From contig CABRFG010000072.1 of assembly GCA_902470095.1 (NCBI GenBank), positions 1-9,541 on the forward strand: a stretch of 9,541 nucleotides of DNA, given 5' to 3'. Position numbers and translations under genes: made by a program. The notes beneath the pieces were generated by a model, which saw only the letters and a program-made list of their open reading frames with translations, had not been told where the DNA came from and did not search any database. Source of the stretch: an uncultured Collinsella sp. GTDB lineage: Bacteria > Actinomycetota > Coriobacteriia > Coriobacteriales > Coriobacteriaceae. Each line of letters starts with the position of its first letter. The stretch's first letter is position 1. Of the stretch, positions 1 to 6,589 are shown in pieces.

Positions 1-86
1 ACGAGCGGGGGCTCCTATCTTTTTAGTGCCCTCGGATTGGGTCATAGTGTCTGTCGTTGCCAAAACATCGGCGCTTCCGTTGTTGT

Positions 87-112
87 AGTCATTGGGGACG
101 TCCCCAATGACT
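87..112. repeat. Perfect 26-bp intergenic palindrome
   Basis: The left half reads AGTCATTGGGGAC and the right half is its exact reverse complement, so all 26 positions are self-complementary with no loop. No T-run follows it, so it is not an ordinary intrinsic terminator. Palindromes built on GGGGAC/GTCCCC cores between genes resemble the REP-like repeats associated with IS200-type (RAYT) transposases, but no transposase gene lies in this window. Assignment to that class is inference; the symmetry itself is seen directly. The rest of 1-171 shows no supportable gene. Positions 3-14 could form a 4-bp GAGC/GCTC hairpin followed by a short T-run, too weak to call. Confidence 0.75.
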
Positions 113-171
113 GCTCGGATTGCTAATTTGTGCGGGTTGTGGTTTTGTGACCTGCTGAAATTTAGGATACT

Positions 172-183
172 GTACATCTGTAC
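172..183. promoter_or_regulatory. Short dyad, possible operator upstream of the yhgE-like operon
   Basis: GTACA and TGTAC arms (172-176 and 179-183) flank a 2-bp spacer and overlap the proposed -35 region of the promoter at 179-207. A palindromic CGTTAACG octamer follows at 183-190. YhgE/Pip genes in other bacteria often sit beside TetR-type regulators, but no regulator gene is visible here, so operator function is a guess based on position and symmetry only. Confidence 0.25.
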
Positions 184-207
184 GTTAACGCATCTTCGTA
201 GTATATT
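179..207 (+). promoter_or_regulatory. Possible promoter of the two-gene YhgE/Pip operon
   Basis: A good -10 box, TATATT, lies at 202-207. The hexamer 17 bp upstream, TGTACG at 179-184, is a poor match to TTGACA (three of six). Transcription would begin near 214, giving a leader of roughly 85 bases before the ATG at 300. An alternative is TTGTGA (145-150) with GATACT (166-171), but its spacer is only 15 bp. Weak call made from consensus matching alone. Confidence 0.3.
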
Positions 208-299
208 GCTACCCGCAAAACTCAGCACCATTGTGCCGCGAAGCACTAAAGCGCCTACGTACAATGGTTGTCGATAGTACGATTCGATTCAACGACAGG

Positions 300-3080
300 A
301 TGGATGGTCCAAGCGTGAGTCTCGGCAGCAAACTATCCAACGCAAAGGTATCCTTTGCGATCTTTAAGCGCGACATTAAGCGACTGCTTTTGAACCCCGT
401 CGCCTTGGTGGTTACCCTTGGCGTGTGCGTTATTCCCTCGCTGTATGCCTGGTACAACATCGTGGCTAACTGGGATCCGTACGGAAACACCCAGGGTATC
501 AAGATTGCCATCGCCAACAACGATCGGGGCACCCAAAACGACTTGGTGGGCGAGCTCAACGCGGGCGACCAGGTCGTCGATCAGCTCAAGGAGAACGACC
601 AGCTGGGCTGGACCTTCGTTGACTCGGCGGCCGATGCCAAGGAAGGCGTCGAGAGCGGTGAGTACTATGCGGCCATCGTAATCCCCAAGAACTTCTCGGA
701 TAACCTGGTTTCGATGCTCGACGGCAACTACCATCAGCCCAAGCTTACGTACTACGTCAATGAGAAGAAGAGCGCTATTGCGCCCAAGGTTACCGACACC
801 GGCGCAAGCACCATCGAGGAGCAGATCAACTCGGAATTTGTCTCCACGGTGGGCGAGACCGTTGCCAGCATTGCCAAGGATGCCGGAGTCGATTTAAAGG
901 ACAAGGCAACCCAGACTCGGGATTCGTTGGCAAGTTCTGTCTCCGAGGCATCCGATACCTTGGGCGAGGTGCGCGATTCGATTGGCGACATGAATGCCGC
1001 CATCGATAAGACGAGTGGCGCCATCGCCTCGGCTGATGCGGCACTTGCCGGCATGCAGGGTCAGGCGCCGTCACTGACGCAAGCGATCTCTCAGGGCAAC
1101 GACCTGCTGGGTGAAGCTCGCACCACGGCGGGCAACTCTATCGCCTCGCTCTCCAAGGCGCTCTCGGAAGGCAGCCTTGCGCTCACCAAGACGTCGGCCT
1201 CCGCGAACGCTGCCATCGGCAAGCTGACGGGCACGGTCACATCTACGACCACCCGTATCGACAACTCGCTCGAGTCTCTCCAAGCGACGATCGACCACAA
1301 TAAGGCCGTTATCGGGCACTTAGAGATTCTCGCCAATGACACGTCGACAGGTTCCGAGGAAATTGACGCGCGCATTGTATCGACCATCGATTTGCTTCGA
1401 GAGCAGAATGAAAAGCTTCAGAGCATCAAGGACGGTCTGTCTGCGCAGTCGAGCGCCATGGCGAATGACGCCGCGGCTGTCTCGGGTGCCAGCGAAGCTA
1501 TCAATAACGCAATTCAGACCGGTGCGACCAACCTTGGCCAGGCCCAGACGGACCTGGGTCAAAACGCGCTGCCGAAGGCCTCGAGCGCGCTTGATTCCTT
1601 TGCCGCCGTCTCGGGTGATTTGACGGGTATCGTATCTGGCCTCACGCCCACGATTGCAAGCGCGCGCGGTACGCTTTCGCAGCTTAACGCTACGCTCGGC
1701 CAGGCCAAGACCACGCTGTCCCAGACCGATTCCTCGCTTGCCAAGGTCCAGGACAAGCTTGCGACCGCAGCCAATGACATCGCGGCGCTGCAGACCTCTG
1801 AGTCTATGGGCGAGCTCGCCGACCTTATGGGCGTCGATGTCAATGACGTGGCAGATTTCATGGCCTCTCCGGTCGAGCTGACGTCCAAGTCGATCTATCC
1901 GGTCAAGAGCTTTGGCTCGGGCATCGCTCCCTTCTACACCAATCTGGCGCTTTGGGTGGGCGGCTATGTGCTCATCGCCATCTACAAGCTCGAGGTCGAC
2001 CGTGAAGGTGTTGGCAGCTTTACGGCGCGCCAAGGCTACTTTGGCCGCTGGTTGCTCATGGTGATCCTGGGCGCGTTGCAGGCCATCATCGTTACGGTGG
2101 GTGATCTGGTCATTGGCGTACAGTGCGTCAACCCGCTGCTGTTCGTGCTGGGCGGCATCGCCATCTCGTTTACGTACGTCAACATCATTTACGCGCTGTC
2201 CACTACGTTTAAGCACATCGGCAAGGCTATCGGCGTCATTCTCGTCATCGTGCAGATCCCGGGTTCGTCGGGCATGTACCCCATCGAGATGATGCCCGGC
2301 TTCTTCCAGTGGCTGCACCCGCTGCTGCCCTTTACCTACGGCATCAATCTGCTGCGCGAGACGGTCGGCGGCATGTATTCGTTCAACTACCTGTTTAACC
2401 TGTGCATTCTGGGCGTGTTCTTGATCGTGGCGCTCTTTATCGGCCTGCAGCTGCGTCCGCTGCTGCTCAACCTTAACCTGCTCTTTGATAAACAGCTTTC
2501 CACGACCGGCATGATGATTTGCGAGTCCAACGACCTGCCGCGCCAGCGCTACTCGCTGCGCACGGCCATGCGCGTCATGCTCGATTCCGATTCGTACCGT
2601 CGCGAACTGCTCGATCATGCGGTCGCCTTTGAACATCGCTACCCGTACTACATCAAGGGCGGTTTTGCCGCCGTGGTGGGCGTTCAGGTCCTGCTCTTTG
2701 TCCTGTCGACGGTTCTCGATATCGACAATAACGGCAAGATCATCCTGCTTGTCATTTGGATCATCTCGGTTATTGCCATCTGCGGCTGGCTTATCAATAT
2801 CGAATATATCCGAGCGAGCCTCAATACCCAGATGCGCATCTCGGCGCTTTCGGATGAGGACCTGCGTCGCGAGATGCGCGAACACACGGCCGCCATTCCT
2901 GCCGCCCGCCACATGTTTGGCCTCAACGCCAGCGAGCGTGGAGCCAAGGGCGGCGATCAGTCCACGGGCCGCTTGCCGCATATCGGCTCGCACCATAAAT
3001 CTCAGGGCAGCGACAGCACAGCCACAAATGATGGAGATACCACCGCGCTTGGCAAGCACTCCAAAGGAGGTGAGGCATAA
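300..3080 (+). CDS. YhgE/Pip-family membrane protein with C-terminal two-helix extension
   Basis: A 926-residue envelope protein of the YhgE/Pip (phage infection protein) family, related in layout to the EsaA/YueB proteins of type VII secretion and carrying an ABC-2-like C-terminal membrane region. The family N-terminus is clear: a basic FKRDIKR stretch (residues 22-28), a membrane helix at about 33-52, then YAWYN and WDPYGNT (58-64). Residues about 170-520 are Ala/Ser/Leu/Gln-rich and look like long extracytoplasmic helices or coiled coils. The C-terminal membrane block begins after SIYPVKSFGSG, with helices near 544-564, 580-606, 611-634, 640-656 and 694-718. Unusually, about 190 more residues follow, with two further helices (about 785-808 and 812-837) and a hydrophilic Ser/Gly/His-rich tail. 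The start is uncertain: the ATG at 300 suits the family N-terminus but has no good ribosome site; TTG 231, ATG 264 and GTG 315 are in frame. Exact function is unknown; export or envelope organisation is plausible. Confidence 0.9.
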   Translation: MDGPSVSLGSKLSNAKVSFAIFKRDIKRLLLNPVALVVTLGVCVIPSLYAWYNIVANWDPYGNTQGIKIAIANNDRGTQNDLVGELNAGDQVVDQLKENDQLGWTFVDSAADAKEGVESGEYYAAIVIPKNFSDNLVSMLDGNYHQPKLTYYVNEKKSAIAPKVTDTGASTIEEQINSEFVSTVGETVASIAKDAGVDLKDKATQTRDSLASSVSEASDTLGEVRDSIGDMNAAIDKTSGAIASADAALAGMQGQAPSLTQAISQGNDLLGEARTTAGNSIASLSKALSEGSLALTKTSASANAAIGKLTGTVTSTTTRIDNSLESLQATIDHNKAVIGHLEILANDTSTGSEEIDARIVSTIDLLREQNEKLQSIKDGLSAQSSAMANDAAAVSGASEAINNAIQTGATNLGQAQTDLGQNALPKASSALDSFAAVSGDLTGIVSGLTPTIASARGTLSQLNATLGQAKTTLSQTDSSLAKVQDKLATAANDIAALQTSESMGELADLMGVDVNDVADFMASPVELTSKSIYPVKSFGSGIAPFYTNLALWVGGYVLIAIYKLEVDREGVGSFTARQGYFGRWLLMVILGALQAIIVTVGDLVIGVQCVNPLLFVLGGIAISFTYVNIIYALSTTFKHIGKAIGVILVIVQIPGSSGMYPIEMMPGFFQWLHPLLPFTYGINLLRETVGGMYSFNYLFNLCILGVFLIVALFIGLQLRPLLLNLNLLFDKQLSTTGMMICESNDLPRQRYSLRTAMRVMLDSDSYRRELLDHAVAFEHRYPYYIKGGFAAVVGVQVLLFVLSTVLDIDNNGKIILLVIWIISVIAICGWLINIEYIRASLNTQMRISALSDEDLRREMREHTAAIPAARHMFGLNASERGAKGGDQSTGRLPHIGSHHKSQGSDSTATNDGDTTALGKHSKGGEA
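3064..3073 (+). promoter_or_regulatory. Near-perfect Shine-Dalgarno inside the end of the first gene
   Basis: AAGGAGGTGA matches the 16S rRNA anti-SD essentially completely and ends 7 bases before the ATG at 3081. It lies within the last codons of the upstream gene, where the same bases encode Lys-Gly-Gly-Glu. The upstream stop TAA (3078-3080) directly abuts the next ATG. This arrangement fixes the start of the second gene and predicts translational coupling. Confidence 0.85.
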
Positions 3081-5270
3081 ATGAAGAACATCCTGCATCT
3101 GTTTAAGCGCGATGTCCAAAACGTGTCTCGCTCCGTGATCGGCTTGGTTGTCGTGATGGGCCTCATTATCGTGCCGTGTCTGTACGCGTGGTTTAACATC
3201 GCCGGCAGCTGGGATCCGTACGGCAACACCGGCAATCTTAAGATCGCCGTGGTCAACACCGATGAGGGTTACGAGAGCGATCTGATTCCCGTCGAGGTTA
3301 ACGTGGGCGAAAACGTGGCCGGTGCCCTACGCGGCAATGAGAACTTCGACTGGGTCGTGCTCAACGATCGCGATAAAGCTATCGAGGGCGTAAAATCAGG
3401 CGCGTACTATGCTGCCGTCGTTATCCCCAAAACGTTTAGCTCCGACATGATGACGCTTTTCTCGACCGACGTGAAACACGCCGATATCGAGTTTTACGAG
3501 AACCAGAAGGCCAACGCCATCGCGCAGATCGTGACCGAGAAGGGTTCGAGCGCCGTTCAGAGTCAGGTTAACGAAACTTTTACCGAGACCATTACGAGCA
3601 TCGGTCTTAAAACCGTGTCCAGCCTGCTCGACTACATGAGCACCGACCAAGTAAGCAACTTTATCGCCAACCTGTCCTCGACGCTTGGCGATTCGGTCCA
3701 GGACTTGCAGGACATTCAGGCCAGCGCAACGTCACTTGCGGGCATTTTAAGCTCCACGGCCGATTCACTGACGTCGGCGGGCGGCATGCTCAAGCAGTCC
3801 GGATCGACCGAGGAGTCGGTGAAGCAGCTCATGCAGCATGCTGAGAGCGGTATTGCCGATTCCGAGCAAGCGCTCAAGTCCGCCAGCGATGCGATCGATG
3901 CTGCTATTGATGGGAGCGCAGGTTCGTTCGATAACGTTTCTACCGAGCTCGCAAAGGCATTCGACGCTGCAAACAAGCACGTCGATCTTACGGTGTCTCA
4001 GCTCAACGATGGCGCAGACTCACTCAATAAACGTGCCGACGAGATTGATGGCACGGCGAATGAGCTCCGTAGTCTTGCTGGCCAGGTGAGTAACGATAAG
4101 CTCAAGGCAGGGCTTGAGGACGCGGCTGCCGAGCTTGATAAAACCGCGACGGAGTACCGCAACAATGCCAATGAGCTGACGAATATCGCGACGTCGCTCA
4201 CGAAGAGTATGGCAGAGGTTAACAAATCGCGTGCTGAGGTCGATCAGGCAATCGCGGATGCCAAGGCTGGTATCTCGGGCGCCAAGATTGACTACGACTC
4301 TACGTTTTCGGTCAAGGCCAAAGAACTCAAGAAGACTATTTCGGGCGTTTTGGACTCGCTTGATGGCATCTCGGGCGACCTGGATAGCGCCGTAGACGGC
4401 CTGACCGCTGCTTCCGGTTCGCTGGCAAAGGGCCTCTCCAAGGCTGCAAAGCTGGTCAACAAGGCTTCCGATCAGCTGGGCGAGGCGTCGGACAAGATCA
4501 GCGCGTTTAAGGACGAGCTCGACGGCGCCTTGATGTCGGATGACCTCGCTACGATCAAGACGATGATCGGCAATGATCCCGAGGGTCTGGCCGTGTCGCT
4601 TTCCGGCCCCGTCGCGCTCGACCGCAAGCCGGTCTATCCGATCCGCAACTACGGTTCGGCCATGGCACCGTTCTACACGATTCTGTCGCTCTGGGTCGGC
4701 TCGATCGTACTGGCAGCCATGATGAAGGTCTCGGTTGACGATGAGCTTATCAACGAGCTCATCCCCGTACGCCTGCACGAGATCTATCTGGGCCGTTACC
4801 TGTTCTTTGGCGGTTTGGCTCTGCTGCAGGCAACGCTCGTGTGCGCGGGCGACATTCTGTTCTTTGGCATTCAGTGCGACAACCCGCTGCAGTTTGTGCT
4901 GGCGGGCTGGGTCGCGAGTCTCGTGTTCTCCAATATCGTCTACACGCTTACGGTGTCGTTTGGTGATATCGGCAAGGCGCTCGCGGTCGTGCTGTTGGTC
5001 ATGCAGGTCGGCGGTTCGGGCGGCACGTTCCCCATCGAGATGACCGGCCCTGTGTTCCAGGCGATCTATCCGTTCTTGCCGTTCACTCACGGTATCAACG
5101 CCATGCATGCCGCCATGGCTGGCGCCTACCATATGGAGTACTGGGTTGAGCTGGGTATTCTGGCGAGCTATCTGATTCCGTCGCTAGCCCTGGGCGTCGT
5201 CTTCCGCCGTCCGGTCATCAAAGTCAACGACTGGATCATCGAAAAGCTGGAGTCGACAAAGCTAATTTAG
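3081..5270 (+). CDS. YhgE/Pip-family membrane protein, second of tandem pair
   Basis: A 729-residue paralogue of the preceding protein with the usual family layout. It begins with a short basic segment (FKRD at 8-11), a membrane helix at about 18-38, then YAWFN and WDPYGNT, followed by a conserved mixed alpha/beta segment ending near AYYAAVVIPKTF. Residues about 170-510 are an Ala/Ser/Asp/Lys-rich helical region likely to form a long extracytoplasmic stalk. The C-terminal block starts at PVYPIRNYGSA (about 517), with membrane helices near 529-549, 573-595, 602-622, 629-648 and 699-718, and ends in a short cytoplasmic EKLESTKLI tail. The start is secured by the strong ribosome site at 3064-3073 and the abutting TAA/ATG. 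With the upstream gene it probably makes a two-subunit membrane assembly; that is inferred from coupling and shared architecture. In Lactococcus a family member (Pip) serves as a phage receptor; the native substrate or role here cannot be read from sequence. Confidence 0.93.
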   Translation: MKNILHLFKRDVQNVSRSVIGLVVVMGLIIVPCLYAWFNIAGSWDPYGNTGNLKIAVVNTDEGYESDLIPVEVNVGENVAGALRGNENFDWVVLNDRDKAIEGVKSGAYYAAVVIPKTFSSDMMTLFSTDVKHADIEFYENQKANAIAQIVTEKGSSAVQSQVNETFTETITSIGLKTVSSLLDYMSTDQVSNFIANLSSTLGDSVQDLQDIQASATSLAGILSSTADSLTSAGGMLKQSGSTEESVKQLMQHAESGIADSEQALKSASDAIDAAIDGSAGSFDNVSTELAKAFDAANKHVDLTVSQLNDGADSLNKRADEIDGTANELRSLAGQVSNDKLKAGLEDAAAELDKTATEYRNNANELTNIATSLTKSMAEVNKSRAEVDQAIADAKAGISGAKIDYDSTFSVKAKELKKTISGVLDSLDGISGDLDSAVDGLTAASGSLAKGLSKAAKLVNKASDQLGEASDKISAFKDELDGALMSDDLATIKTMIGNDPEGLAVSLSGPVALDRKPVYPIRNYGSAMAPFYTILSLWVGSIVLAAMMKVSVDDELINELIPVRLHEIYLGRYLFFGGLALLQATLVCAGDILFFGIQCDNPLQFVLAGWVASLVFSNIVYTLTVSFGDIGKALAVVLLVMQVGGSGGTFPIEMTGPVFQAIYPFLPFTHGINAMHAAMAGAYHMEYWVELGILASYLIPSLALGVVFRRPVIKVNDWIIEKLESTKLI

Positions 5271-5275
5271 TGCGG

Positions 5276-5289
5276 CAGCGTTAACGCTG
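5276..5289. repeat. Perfect 14-bp palindrome just after the YhgE/Pip operon
   Basis: CAGCGTTAACGCTG is fully self-complementary and starts 6 bases after the stop codon of the second YhgE-like gene. Its core 9-mer CGTTAACGC also occurs at 183-191 in front of the operon. Whether it is a protein site or chance is unknown. Confidence 0.4.
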
Positions 5290-5305
5290 ATGCAGCGTCG
5301 GCCGG

Positions 5306-5329
5306 TCCGCCGTTCGGTAGAACGGCGGA
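5306..5329 (+). other. Ten-bp hairpin without a U-tract
   Basis: TCCGCCGTTC (5306-5315) and GAACGGCGGA (5320-5329) pair perfectly around a GGTA loop. No T-run follows on either strand, so it does not look like an intrinsic terminator. It lies about 35 bases after the operon stop and could stabilise the 3' end of the transcript or aid termination together with the hairpin at 5385-5414. Confidence 0.5.
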
Positions 5330-5384
5330 ACAAAACGCTTTAGCGGGCTGGATTGCGTGGGTTGCTTGGTTGTTGCTACAGTAG

Positions 5385-5423
5385 CGGGGCGTGCCGGGGG
5401 TCCGGTGCGCCCCGTTTTTATTT
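5385..5423 (+). terminator. Strong intrinsic terminator of the YhgE/Pip operon
   Basis: A 13-position stem pairs CGGGGCGTGCCGG (5385-5397) with CCGGTGCGCCCCG (5402-5414), including two G-U pairs, around a GGGT loop. TTTTTATTT follows immediately at 5415-5423. It separates the YhgE/Pip pair from the downstream permease gene. Confidence 0.9.
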
Positions 5424-5450
5424 GACCATGAGGCGGCACGCAGCCATACG
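5422..5450 (+). promoter_or_regulatory. Likely promoter of the EamA permease gene
   Basis: TTGACC (5422-5427, five of six to consensus) is followed 17 bp later by a weaker CATACG (5445-5450). It lies in the tail of the preceding terminator and would give a leader of about 35 bases before the ATG at 5491. A 20-bp inverted repeat (5436-5455) covers the -10 element. Confidence 0.4.
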
Positions 5451-5455
5451 CGTGC
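5436..5455. promoter_or_regulatory. Inverted repeat over the permease promoter, possible operator
   Basis: GCACGC (5436-5441) and GCGTGC (5450-5455) are exact inverted arms separated by 8 bases and overlap the proposed -10 box. That position would suit a repressor site, but no regulator is encoded nearby, and 6-bp GC arms can occur by chance in GC-rich DNA. Confidence 0.25.
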
Positions 5456-5490
5456 GGACACCACGCCCAGATTGAGTGTGAGGATGTTCC

Positions 5491-6468
5491 ATGGCCCAAT
5501 ACGCTGCCAACGAAATCGAAAACTTGCCCGATAGCCCTGTAGCCCGCGAAGACCTGGGTGCCGGTGGTGCCTCTCGCGGTGCCGGCGCACGCTCGCCGCT
5601 GTTCTGGAAGGTCCTGCTACTTTCGGTGGCGGTCGTTTGGGGTTACTCCTTTACCACTATGAAGGGCGCGCTCGACACCATTCCGGCGTTCGAGCTGGTC
5701 TACGTTCGCTTTCTCCCGGCATCACTGGTAATGTTTGCCATTTTCCATAAGCGCATCGTCGCTCATTTCAATGCCCGCAACCTGATCGTCGGGCTTGGCA
5801 TGGGCGCGCTCATGTGGGGTGCCTACGGTTTGCAGACGGTCGGCCTGGCGCAGACCACGGCAGGCAAGAATGCTTTTTTGACGGGCACGTATTGCATCCT
5901 TGTGCCGTTCGCGAGCTATTTTCTGAGCGGCGAAAAGCTCACCCGCTATAACCTGGGTGCAGCACTGCTGTGCTTGGCGGGCATTGGCCTGGTGGCGCTC
6001 GATAGCGTCGAGTTCAACATCGGTGACGTCATTACGCTGGCGGGTGCGGCCTTTTTCGCCATCCAGATGGCGGTGACTGCCAAGTACGGTCGCAAAATGG
6101 ACATCAACGTCATCACGTTTTGGATGTTTGTGGGCAACGGCGTGCTGAGCCTGGCAACGTCGCTGCTATTCGAGACCCAAGCGCCTCTGTCCGTGTGGAC
6201 GCCGAGCTTTATCAGTGCGATGGCGTTTCTATCGGTGGGCTGTACGTGCGTGGCCCTGCTCATCCAAAACGTCGGCCTGGCGCATGTCCCGGCCTCGACG
6301 GGCTCGCTGCTCCTTTCGATGGAATCGCCTTCGGGTGTGCTGTTCTCGGTGCTGCTGATGGGGGAGGCGCTCACTTCGCGTCTGCTCGCCGGCTTCGCGC
6401 TCATCTTCCTGTCGATTATCTTGAGCGAGACGCATTTCGACTTCTTGCGCCAAAAGCCGCGCCCGTAA
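5491..6468 (+). CDS. EamA/DMT-family permease
   Basis: A 325-residue inner-membrane transporter of the drug/metabolite superfamily with the typical ten hydrophobic segments in two EamA repeats (about 41-170 and 178-313). Family hallmarks are seen: VWGYSFTTMKGAL in the first helix; YVRFLPA in the second; the GLQTVGLAQTTAGKNAFLTG stretch (113-132); and a SGEKLTRYNLGAALLCLAGI end to repeat 1. The corresponding MGEALTSRLLAGFALIFLSI closes repeat 2. The ATG is chosen because GAGGA lies 6 bases upstream. The first 35 residues are hydrophilic, Gly/Ala-rich and longer than the usual short lead-in to helix 1. The gene stands alone between two terminators. EamA members export amino acids, metabolites or drugs, or import nutrients; the substrate cannot be inferred here because no pathway gene is adjacent. 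Confidence 0.9.
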   Translation: MAQYAANEIENLPDSPVAREDLGAGGASRGAGARSPLFWKVLLLSVAVVWGYSFTTMKGALDTIPAFELVYVRFLPASLVMFAIFHKRIVAHFNARNLIVGLGMGALMWGAYGLQTVGLAQTTAGKNAFLTGTYCILVPFASYFLSGEKLTRYNLGAALLCLAGIGLVALDSVEFNIGDVITLAGAAFFAIQMAVTAKYGRKMDINVITFWMFVGNGVLSLATSLLFETQAPLSVWTPSFISAMAFLSVGCTCVALLIQNVGLAHVPASTGSLLLSMESPSGVLFSVLLMGEALTSRLLAGFALIFLSIILSETHFDFLRQKPRP

Positions 6469-6486
6469 TTGTAAACAACTTGTTGC

Positions 6487-6511
6487 GCCGCCTCCCGGGG
6501 CGGCATTTTTT
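6487..6511 (+). terminator. Intrinsic terminator after the EamA permease
   Basis: GCCGCC (6487-6492) pairs with GGCGGC (6499-6504) around a six-base loop, followed by A and six T residues (6506-6511). It lies 18 bases after the permease stop codon. Confidence 0.85.
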
Positions 6512-6537
6512 ATGCATCGCCCTTAAAGTTGTACCTT

Positions 6538-6559
6538 GCACTTTACGCTATCAAAGTGC
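6538..6559. promoter_or_regulatory. Inverted repeat upstream of the amidohydrolase gene
   Basis: GCACTTT (6538-6544) and AAAGTGC (6553-6559) are perfect inverted arms with an 8-base spacer, ending 30 bases before the ATG at 6590. The left arm can also pair with AAAGT at 6525-6529, so two mutually exclusive hairpins are possible. No convincing -35/-10 pair was found in 6512-6580, so I cannot say whether this is a DNA operator or a leader RNA structure. Confidence 0.4.
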
Positions 6560-6589
6560 TTGCTGCAAAAACGTTACTGGAGGGCATCT

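Noticed and set aside
3..24. GAGC/GCTC mini-hairpin followed by a short T-run at the left edge
   Set aside because: The stem is only 4 bp with five bases before the T-run, and the window cut prevents seeing any longer stem or an upstream gene.
183..190. CGTTAACG octamer as a stand-alone operator
   Set aside because: GTTAAC occurs several times inside coding sequence (Val-Asn codons), so the octamer alone is weak; kept only as part of the low-interest dyad finding.
92..277. A 61-codon plus-strand frame in the upstream region
   Set aside because: It starts inside the palindrome, has no ribosome site, and the product has no recognisable features.
1320..3119. A 599-codon open frame on the minus strand opposite the first YhgE/Pip gene
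   Set aside because: It mirrors the GC-rich codons of the real gene, its product is Arg/His/Gln/Asp-rich with no recognisable domain, and the plus-strand protein is clearly a family member.
4020..5132. A 370-codon minus-strand frame opposite the second YhgE/Pip gene
   Set aside because: Low-complexity charged product with no family resemblance; antisense shadow of a confident gene.
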